35,266 bases of DNA from Cellulomonas iranensis NBRC 101100 = JCM 18110 (GTDB lineage Bacteria > Actinomycetota > Actinomycetes > Actinomycetales > Cellulomonadaceae): assembly GCF_001552375.1 (NCBI RefSeq), contig NZ_BCRB01000036.1:1-35266 (forward strand). The letters are read 5' to 3'. Of this stretch, positions 29,661 through 35,266 are shown in pieces (position 1 is the first letter of the stretch; every line of letters begins with the position of its first letter). The notes beneath the pieces were generated by a model, which saw nothing but the letters and a program-made list of their open reading frames with translations, ran no database searches and was not told the origin of the DNA. The translations under genes and the position numbers were made by a program.

Positions 29661-31640
29661 GTGCACGCTCGCCCCCACCGCCCGCCCACGGGGCGCACCC
29701 GCCGCCTGCGACGCGTCCTGAGCGGCGTCCTCGCCGCCGCGCTCGCGGTCCCCGCCCTGCTGCTCGCCGCGGCCCCGGCGACCGCCGCCGGCTTCTCGGT
29801 GGTCGGGTCGCCGTCCATTGCGTCGTCCGCGTGGGTCGGGACGCCGCTGTCGGTGTCGTTGGCCGGCATGGACATCTCTCCGGCCGTCGACTCCTACCGG
29901 GTCTCGTGGCACTGGTCGGACGGCACCCCGCGCGCGGTGCTCGAGTCGCCGGACACGGACTACACGCCGACCGCCGCCGACCTCGGCCGCTCGCTGTACG
30001 CCGACGTGCTGCTGCGCGGCGCGAACGGCGAGCTCTACGCGATCGGCACGAACCTCACCGGCGCGGTCGCGCTGCGCGGCTTCGACGAGGTCCCGGAGCT
30101 CGCCGTCACCGGGTCGGGCGTCGTCGGCGAGCCGCTCACGGTCGACGTCACGGGTGCGTGGTCGCCGACCCCGGACGACGTCGAGTACGTGTGGCACCGG
30201 TACCCGGTCGACGCGGTCGTCGCGTCCGGCACCGCCACCTACGTCCCCACGGTCGACGACATCGGCTCGACGCTCTACGTCGTCGCCACCGCGACGCGGT
30301 CCGGGTACGCCTCCTACACGCGGATCTCGACCGCGTCCACGACGGTCCGCCTCGGCTCGTTCGCGGGCGTCGTGCGTCCGACGGTCACGGGGACGGGCGT
30401 CGTCGGCTCGCCGTTCACGGCGACGCTCGACGTCACGGGCACGACGCCCGCGCCCGCGTCGGTGGACTTCCAGTGGTACCGCACCGACGGCACGCCGGTC
30501 GCCGGTGCGACGTCCGCGACGTTCACGCCCGGGCTCGACCTGCTCGGCGAGCCGCTGTACGTCGTCGCGACGCTGCGCGCACCGGGTCACCAGGACTTCG
30601 TCACGCTCGGCTCGGACTACTCCGCGACCGTGAGCCCCGCGTCCTTCGAGGGGGTCGGCCGCCCCGTCGTGACGGGCTCGGGCGTCCTCGGCACGTCGTT
30701 CACGGCGTCGCTCGACGTCACGGGCACGACGCCCGCGCCCGCGTCGGTCGACTTCCAGTGGTACCGCACCGACGGCACGCCGGTCGCCGGTGCGACGTCC
30801 GCGACGTTCACGCCCGGGCTCGACCTGGTCGGCGAGCCCCTGTACGTCGTCGCGACGCTGCGCGCGCCGGGCCACCACACGTACGTCACGCTCGGCTCGG
30901 ACTACACGCGCACCGTCTCGCTCGCGTCCTTCGCACCTGGTGCCGCGCCCGTGCTCACGGGCCACCACGTGCTCACGGGCACGCTCACCGCGACGCTCGA
31001 CACGTCCGCGTGGACGCCGCGCCCGCGGTCGCTGACGTACCGGTGGTTCCTCGCCGACGGCACGCCCGTCGCCGGCGAGACCGGTGCGACGCTGCGGCCG
31101 ACGGTCGCCCTCGTCGGCGAGAGCGTGTACGTCGAGGTCACCGCGCACGCCGAGGGGTACCAGCCCTACGTCATCGCGTCGGCCCCGAGCGGCACGATCG
31201 CCGCGGCCACCGCCGCTGTCTCGCAGCCCGTCGTCGTCACCGGCTCCACCGTGACCGTCGAGGTCTGGGGCCTGCTGCCCGACACCGACTACGCGCTCGA
31301 GCTGCACTCCACGCCCGTCGCGCTCGGCACGTTCCGCTCGTCGTCGCAGGGCGTGCTGCGTGCCGCGGTCACGCTGCCCGCCGGCACCGCCCTCGGGGCG
31401 CACTCGGTCGTCGTGCTGCTCGACGGCGCCGAGGTCGCCCGGGTCGGGGTCACGGTCACCGCGCCCCGTGTCGCGCCCGCCACGCCGGCCGCTCCGGTGG
31501 CGGCGGCTCCCGCGGTGGCCGCCCCGGCCGCGGCCGCGCTCGCCACGACCGGTGCGGGCGACGCGTCCGCGCTGCTCGCCGTCGTCGCGCTGCTGCTCGT
31601 CGGCGGCGCCGCCACGGTGCGGGTGGCTGCCCGGCGCTGA
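29661..31640 (+). CDS. Ig-like repeat surface protein with LAxTG sorting signal
   Basis: 659 residues. A basic N-terminus and hydrophobic run ending ATAAG form a signal peptide (about 1-44). Five bacterial Ig-like repeats of about 90-95 residues follow, recognisable by TG-x-G-V-x-G, (Y/F)-x-W-(Y/F/H) and LYV(V/E)(V/A)T. A sixth region (TVTVEVWGLLPDTDYALEL) has another beta fold. A Pro/Ala linker leads to LATTG, a hydrophobic stretch and AARR, a sortase signal of the LAxTG type used by class E sortases. It is thus wall-anchored. The GTG at 29661 is chosen for the GGGAGA upstream and the full signal peptide. Repeats 3 and 4 are nearly identical in DNA. Confidence 0.85.
   Translation: MHARPHRPPTGRTRRLRRVLSGVLAAALAVPALLLAAAPATAAGFSVVGSPSIASSAWVGTPLSVSLAGMDISPAVDSYRVSWHWSDGTPRAVLESPDTDYTPTAADLGRSLYADVLLRGANGELYAIGTNLTGAVALRGFDEVPELAVTGSGVVGEPLTVDVTGAWSPTPDDVEYVWHRYPVDAVVASGTATYVPTVDDIGSTLYVVATATRSGYASYTRISTASTTVRLGSFAGVVRPTVTGTGVVGSPFTATLDVTGTTPAPASVDFQWYRTDGTPVAGATSATFTPGLDLLGEPLYVVATLRAPGHQDFVTLGSDYSATVSPASFEGVGRPVVTGSGVLGTSFTASLDVTGTTPAPASVDFQWYRTDGTPVAGATSATFTPGLDLVGEPLYVVATLRAPGHHTYVTLGSDYTRTVSLASFAPGAAPVLTGHHVLTGTLTATLDTSAWTPRPRSLTYRWFLADGTPVAGETGATLRPTVALVGESVYVEVTAHAEGYQPYVIASAPSGTIAAATAAVSQPVVVTGSTVTVEVWGLLPDTDYALELHSTPVALGTFRSSSQGVLRAAVTLPAGTALGAHSVVVLLDGAEVARVGVTVTAPRVAPATPAAPVAAAPAVAAPAAAALATTGAGDASALLAVVALLLVGGAATVRVAARR
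30426..30830. repeat. 285-bp direct tandem repeat inside the Ig-like gene
   Basis: The block starting at 30426 recurs at 30711, an offset of 285 bp (95 codons). The first 115 or so bases of the two copies differ at one position (G/C at the Val codon before Asp-Phe-Gln), and the next stretch is also very close. The rest of the unit has diverged. Confidence 0.85.
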
Positions 31641-31671
31641 CCCGCCCGGCTGCGAGGCCCTACACGACCGA

Positions 31672-31704
31672 CGGCCCCGACCCCGCGCGAGCGGGGCGGG
31701 GCCG
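31672..31704 (+). terminator. Terminator of the Ig-like gene
   Basis: An 8-bp stem, a bulged A and a 6-bp stem close on the tetraloop GCGA (GNRA type), 31 nt past the stop. Positions 31705-31850 show no gene. Confidence 0.65.
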
Positions 31705-31850
31705 TCGCCGTGCGTGGCCGCGGCGGGTCGTCTCGCTGATCTCGCTCTGCGGTGGTCCCGCGACGCGGGGACCGGTCGTCGCGACGCTCTCGGGCGGCTC
31801 GTCGGCTGCCGGGTGCCTGGTGGCGCAGCGGTGCCCAGCGCCGCCCACGA

Positions 31851-31890
31851 CGAAGGGCCCGCCCCACATCGCTGCGGAGCGGGCCCTTCG
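31851..31890 (-). terminator. Terminator of the tRNA-Ser gene
   Basis: CGAAGGGCCCG (31851-31861) pairs with CGGGCCCTTCG (31880-31890) across an 18-nt loop. It begins 4 nt past the tRNA 3' end, and its stem is like that of the cold-shock terminator. Confidence 0.65.
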
Positions 31891-31894
31891 GCTG

Positions 31895-31979
31895 CGGAGG
31901 ATGGGGGATTCGAACCCCCGAGGGCGTGAACCCAACACGCTTTCCAAGCGTGCGCCATAGGCCACTAGGCGAATCCTCC
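31895..31979 (-). tRNA. tRNA-Ser (anticodon GGA)
   Basis: 85 nt, folding fully. Acceptor stem GGAGGAT with ATCCTCC, D arm GCC/GGC, anticodon stem CACGC/GCGTG with loop TTGGAAA (anticodon GGA, reads TCC and TCT), a long variable arm as in class II serine tRNAs, and T arm GGGGG-TTCGAAT-CCCCC. The discriminator base is G, usual for serine. CCA is not encoded. Confidence 0.95.
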
Positions 31980-32020
31980 AGGCTGCGGCGCTCCCGCCGG
32001 GCGGGCGCGCTGCGGGTAGG

Positions 32021-32026
32021 AGTCTA
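32021..32026 (-). promoter_or_regulatory. -10 box of the tRNA-Ser gene
   Basis: TAGACT on the minus strand lies 41 nt before the tRNA 5' end, allowing a precursor leader of about 35 nt. No clear -35 box is seen. Confidence 0.5.
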
Positions 32027-32114
32027 GCCGAGGACGACGGTGCCGTCGGACGCCGCCCGGCGCACCGGAGGTAGGGACGCGCGCCGTGTGGGCGGGTCGT
32101 GGTGGGGTGGGCGC

Positions 32115-32858
32115 ATGGTCGCGCGCACGGGTCCGTGGAGCACGCTGCCGGTGCGTCGCGTCCAGGCGGGGGACCCCAAGCTCGACGGCGAGCGCGGCGG
32201 GGACTGGCACCTGCGCGTGCCGGCGGTGCGGCAGGTGCTGGAGCACGGGTGGGACCTGGGCCCGGCGACGGTGCTGGTCGGCGAGAACGGTGCGGGCAAG
32301 TCGACGCTGGTCGAGGGGATCGCGACGACGTTCGGCATGGCCGGCGAGGGCGGGTCGACGGGATCGATGCACCGCACGCGGCCCACCGAGTCGGGGTTCG
32401 CGCACGACATCCAGCTGGTCCGCGGGGCGGGCGCGCCCCGGCGCGGGTTCTTCCTGCGGGCCGAGACGATGCACGCCTTCTACACGTACCTCGACGAGCA
32501 CCCCAGCGCCCGCGACCCCGAGTTCCACGCGTTGTCGCACGGCGAGTCGTTCCTCGAGCTGATCGGCTCCCGGATGATGCACCCGGGCCTGTACGTGCTC
32601 GACGAGCCCGAGTCCGCGCTGTCGTTCACCGGCAGCCTCGCCCTGCTGCAGCACCTGCACGACCTGGTCCGCAACGACTCCCAGGTGATCCTGTCGACGC
32701 ACTCGCCGCTGCTCGCCGCGTTACCCGGCGCGACGATCTACGAGGTCGGCGAGTGGGGCCTGCGCGAGTGCGCGTGGGACGAGCTCGACCTCGTGACGTC
32801 GTGGCGCGGGTTCCTCGACGCCCCCGAACGCTACCTGCGGCACGTCCTGGACGGCTGA
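32115..32858 (+). CDS. Orphan ABC/AAA-type ATPase
   Basis: 247 residues, a single ABC-class ATPase with no membrane or partner domain. Walker A GENGAGKST (56-64), a signature-like LSHGES (140-145), Walker B LYVLDEPE (159-166) and switch His196 in STHSP. The layout is of the stand-alone AAA_21/AAA_23-type ATPases that resemble those in Rad50/SMC-like and OLD-type systems, but no nuclease or other effector is next to it. Such single-gene members are widespread and of unknown role. The ATG at 32115 has only a GGGGTGGG upstream; the start is moderately sure. Confidence 0.8.
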   Translation: MVARTGPWSTLPVRRVQAGDPKLDGERGGDWHLRVPAVRQVLEHGWDLGPATVLVGENGAGKSTLVEGIATTFGMAGEGGSTGSMHRTRPTESGFAHDIQLVRGAGAPRRGFFLRAETMHAFYTYLDEHPSARDPEFHALSHGESFLELIGSRMMHPGLYVLDEPESALSFTGSLALLQHLHDLVRNDSQVILSTHSPLLAALPGATIYEVGEWGLRECAWDELDLVTSWRGFLDAPERYLRHVLDG

Positions 32859-32948
32859 CGGACGAGACCGGGCGCCGACGGCTCAGCGCGCCGGCTGGAC
32901 CATCGACGCCCGGCCTCGCGAGCTGCCTGTCCCGTCAGGTGGACGACG

Positions 32949-34277
32949 TCAGGCGTCGAACCGCTCGCTGCGCTCGCAGACCCGCCCGGCCCCGAGCCCG
33001 CCGCGCGCGTCGGCGTCCCACGTGTAGACCTCGGTGCCGGTGACGAACACGTGCTCGGCGCGCGACGTCACGTCGAGCGGGTCGCCCGACCACACGACCA
33101 CGTCGCCGTCGAGCCCGGGCGTGAGCGACCCGATGCGGTCGTCGAGGCCGAGGAACTGCGCCGGGTTGACGGTCAGCGCGCGCAGGGCCGTGTCCCGGTC
33201 GAGGCCCTCCTTCACGGCGAGCGACGCCTGGTGCACCAGGAAGTTGATGGGCACCACGGGGTGGTCGGTCGTGATCGCGACCCGCACACCCGCCCGCGCG
33301 AGGACGCCGAGGTTCTCGATCGCGCGGTCGCGCAGCTCGACCTTGGACCGCGCCGTGAACATCGGGCCGAAGATCACCGGCACGTCGCGCTCCGCGAGCA
33401 CGTCGGCGATCGACGCCGCGTCGGTGCCGTGGTTGACCACGAGGCGGTACCCGAACTCGTCGGCCAGCCGCAGTGCGGTCGCGATGTCGTCGGCGCGGTG
33501 CGTGTGCTGGTCCCACGCGAGCTCGCCCGCGAGCACCGCGGCCAGCGTCTCCTTGCCGAGGTCACGCTCGAACGGCTCGCCCGCCGCGGCCGCCGCGTCG
33601 CGCCGGGCCGCGTACGTCTGCGCGTCGACGAACGCCTTGCGGATGACGGCCGCGACGCCCAGGCGCGTCGACGGCAGCTGCTTGCGCTCGCCGTACACGC
33701 GCTTGGGGTTCTCGCCCAGCGCGGACTTCACCGACACGTCGTGCCGGATCACCTGCTCGTCGACCGTGCGGCCGCCCCACGTCTTGAGCGCGACCGTCCG
33801 CCCGCCGATCGGGTTGCCCGAGCCGGGCTTGACGACAGCCGACGTCACGCCGCCCACGAGCGCGTCGCGGAAGCCCTCGTCCTCGACGTTGACCGCGTCG
33901 ATCGCGCGCAGCGCCGACCCGTCGGGCGACGTCATCTCGTTCGCGTCCTCGCCGGCCCAGCCCTGCGCCTCCTCCCAGACGCCCATGTGCGCGTGCGCCT
34001 CGACGAACCCCGGCAGCACCCAGCGACCGCGCGCGTCGACCACCCGCACGCCCTCCGGCACGACGACGTCCGTGCCGACGGCCGTCACGACGCCGTCCTC
34101 GACCAGCACGGTCGCGTCCGCGATCGGGTCCGACGCGACCGGTACGACGTACCCGCCGACGACCGCGACCGACCCGCGGGCCGTGCCGATCGGCAGCCGG
34201 CCGGGCGCGGCGGCGCGCGAGGTGGACGACGGGGACGTGACGGTGCTGCGGGTCTGCTCGGGCATGACGTCCATCAT
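32949..34277 (-). CDS. Amidohydrolase (metal-dependent, imidazolonepropionase-like)
   Basis: 442 residues. The TIM-barrel metal centre shows His95-x-His97 (EAHAHMG), His258/His260 (QHTHRADD), His283 (VNHGTD) and Asp338 (ITTDHPV), all consistent with a binuclear or mononuclear amidohydrolase. The C-terminal NPAQFLGLDDRIGSLTPGLDGDVVVWSGDP is the usual closing element. Close relatives are annotated only as amidohydrolases; the substrate is not known. Two adjacent ATGs (34277 and 34274) or Met5 (34265) are possible starts; none has a strong ribosome-binding site. It converges on the ATPase gene and is divergent from the final gene. Confidence 0.87.
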   Translation of the reverse strand: MMDVMPEQTRSTVTSPSSTSRAAAPGRLPIGTARGSVAVVGGYVVPVASDPIADATVLVEDGVVTAVGTDVVVPEGVRVVDARGRWVLPGFVEAHAHMGVWEEAQGWAGEDANEMTSPDGSALRAIDAVNVEDEGFRDALVGGVTSAVVKPGSGNPIGGRTVALKTWGGRTVDEQVIRHDVSVKSALGENPKRVYGERKQLPSTRLGVAAVIRKAFVDAQTYAARRDAAAAAGEPFERDLGKETLAAVLAGELAWDQHTHRADDIATALRLADEFGYRLVVNHGTDAASIADVLAERDVPVIFGPMFTARSKVELRDRAIENLGVLARAGVRVAITTDHPVVPINFLVHQASLAVKEGLDRDTALRALTVNPAQFLGLDDRIGSLTPGLDGDVVVWSGDPLDVTSRAEHVFVTGTEVYTWDADARGGLGAGRVCERSERFDA

Positions 34278-34410
34278 GGCCCCGGTCGTGACCGCCGCGT
34301 GCGGGACCGGCCGCGCGCTGTGGAACGCACGGCCGGTGCGCGGTGTGTGGGGTGCGTGGAGGTCGCCGCGGGACCCCCGCCGGGCGGATGTCCGGATCGT
34401 CCGACCCGGT

Positions 34411-34416
34411 TAGCGT
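34411..34416 (+). promoter_or_regulatory. -10 box of the leaderless final gene
   Basis: TAGCGT ends 7 nt before the ATG at 34424. Confidence 0.6.
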
Positions 34417-34423
34417 GGCCGCC

Positions 34424-35266
34424 ATGACCCAGGAGCGACCGCGCACCCCCGACGACAGCCCTGCGTACGCGCCCGGCGTCACGCACGACCGCCTCGCCGA
34501 CCGGTGGCCCGGCGACGCGTGGCGCGGCCCGTTGCTCGGGGTGGCACTCGGCGTCCTGACCCTCCCCGCGGTGACGACCGTGCTGGTCGCGCTGCTCGTG
34601 CTGGCCGCCCGCGGCGAGGTCGCCTGGCTGCTCGTGGCGGGTGCCGCGCTCGTCACGTCGGTGCTCGGCGGGCTGGGTGCGGGGATCGCGCTGCGGCGCG
34701 GTCACCGCGGTGTCGTGCACCGGGTCGCGCTGCTCGCGGGCGCGTGGGGCGGCGCCGTCGTCGTCGCGGCGGTCGCGCTCGCGCTCGCATCCGACCTGCC
34801 CGACCGTGTCGGAGTGGCCGTCATGCTCGTGCTCGGCGGCACGTACACGCTCGTGCTGGCGCTCGCGCTGTGGGGCGCCTCGCGCGTCATGCCGGCACCC
34901 GTCGCACCCGCGTCCACGGACGTGCCCGGCGGCGACGCGGACGGCCCCGGCCCGGTGTCGGCCCCGACCCCGACGGCCGACGACGTCCCGACGTCCGCGC
35001 CCGCCGCCGCGTCCGACGACGCCGCGCCCGACGACGCCGAGCTCGCGGACTGGCCCGCGTGGGGCGGCGACGACGCACCCGCCCCCACCGTCGAGGAGGT
35101 CGTGGTCGAGGAGGTCGTCGACGCCGAGGTCGTCGAGCCCGAGGTCGTCGAGCCCGCCGCGCCGCCCGTGCCGCCCACGCGTCCCGCCGAGCCCGCGCGG
35201 CCCGCCCGGTCGGCGTCGTCACGCCCCGTGCGCTCCGCGGCGCCCGACGCGACCCCGGCCCCGTCG
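34424..35266 (+). CDS. Membrane protein with acidic repeat tail (cut by window end)
   Basis: 281 codons with no stop before the window ends, so the gene is partial. The first 38 residues are hydrophilic. Four hydrophobic helices follow (about 40-150), ending near SRVMPAPVAP. The rest is a low-complexity, highly acidic, Pro/Ala-rich tail with the repeated motif (E)EVV(V/E)EEVVDAEVVEPEVVEP. The family is not recognised. The ATG at 34424 is supported by a leaderless -10 box. The tail could be a cytoplasmic or surface linker; its end is not seen. Confidence 0.7.
   Translation, partial: MTQERPRTPDDSPAYAPGVTHDRLADRWPGDAWRGPLLGVALGVLTLPAVTTVLVALLVLAARGEVAWLLVAGAALVTSVLGGLGAGIALRRGHRGVVHRVALLAGAWGGAVVVAAVALALASDLPDRVGVAVMLVLGGTYTLVLALALWGASRVMPAPVAPASTDVPGGDADGPGPVSAPTPTADDVPTSAPAAASDDAAPDDAELADWPAWGGDDAPAPTVEEVVVEEVVDAEVVEPEVVEPAAPPVPPTRPAEPARPARSASSRPVRSAAPDATPAPS

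Noticed and set aside
29464-29721. 85-codon ORF overlapping the Ig-like gene start, with GGGAGGA near its internal ATG
   Set aside because: The Shine-Dalgarno-like run is 1 nt from the ATG, the translation is Arg/Pro/Ala-biased and it overlaps the surface protein's signal peptide in another frame.
31895-32100. Genomic island inserted at tRNA-Ser
   Set aside because: No repeat of the tRNA 3' end, integrase or transposase is visible in the window, and neighbouring genes have typical composition.
32115-34277. Defence island around the orphan ATPase
   Set aside because: The nearest genes are a tRNA, an amidohydrolase and a surface protein. No nuclease, methylase or reverse transcriptase is present.
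1-35266. CRISPR arrays, insertion sequences or rRNA genes
   Set aside because: No regularly spaced repeats with unique spacers, transposase motifs or rRNA sequences were seen on reading both strands.

Overview
The DNA is very G+C-rich (about 75% by eye). The gene content is that of an actinobacterium: an F420-type LLM oxidoreductase, a DinB/DUF664 (mycothiol-transferase-like) protein, a PadR/HAAS pair, a PtpB-type phosphatase, a LytR_C protein, a surface protein with an LAxTG-type sorting tail, and many GTG starts. At least ten start codons have a TANNNT -10 box 6-7 nt upstream, the layout of leaderless actinobacterial mRNAs. The overall style suggests Cellulomonadaceae or a relative. That placement is inference; there is no rRNA here to confirm it. 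No phage, transposon, integrase or CRISPR array was seen, so this looks like ordinary chromosome.

Layout. 1-3000: metN-metI-metQ methionine ABC importer (minus strand). 3000-5830: a D-2-hydroxyacid dehydrogenase homolog lacking two catalytic residues, a PtpB-type phosphatase and a YqeB-like membrane protein (all minus). 5900-10320: a Nei-type DNA glycosylase, a DUF1684 protein, an LLM oxidoreductase, a GT87-like membrane glycosyltransferase and a small acidic protein. 10480-12915: an NCS2 uracil/xanthine permease, then a LytR_C membrane protein downstream of a 98-residue protein with a ParB/sulfiredoxin-like DGxHR motif. 13079-15992: a tightly overlapping phospholipid cassette of a divergent CDP-alcohol phosphotransferase, a CdsA-type cytidylyltransferase and a PlsC acyltransferase fused to a DedA/VTT-like membrane domain. 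16026-17190: a PadR regulator and HAAS-type membrane protein with an unusual operator array. 17200-18400: a cold-shock protein and an SRPBCC protein. 18470-21546: a P1-family self-cleaving peptidase and a membrane M48 metalloprotease. 21596-25213: an SDR dehydrogenase, DUF664, an unknown 161-residue protein, a PLDc_N-type small membrane protein, DUF1905, and an APH-like kinase preceded by a possible leaderless mini-ORF. 25280-27662: an S41 protease and an MFS transporter. 27734-31640: a CotH-kinase lipoprotein divergent from a repeat-built, sortase-anchored Ig-like surface protein. 31895-35266: tRNA-Ser(GGA), an orphan ABC-type ATPase, an amidohydrolase, and a membrane protein cut off by the window end.

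Best candidates for something new are the phospholipid cassette (synthesis and possible membrane translocation in three overlapping genes), the CotH kinase/Ig-like surface-protein pair as a possible extracellular kinase and substrate, the DGxHR/LytR_C pair, and the PadR operator with CTAG every 17 bp.
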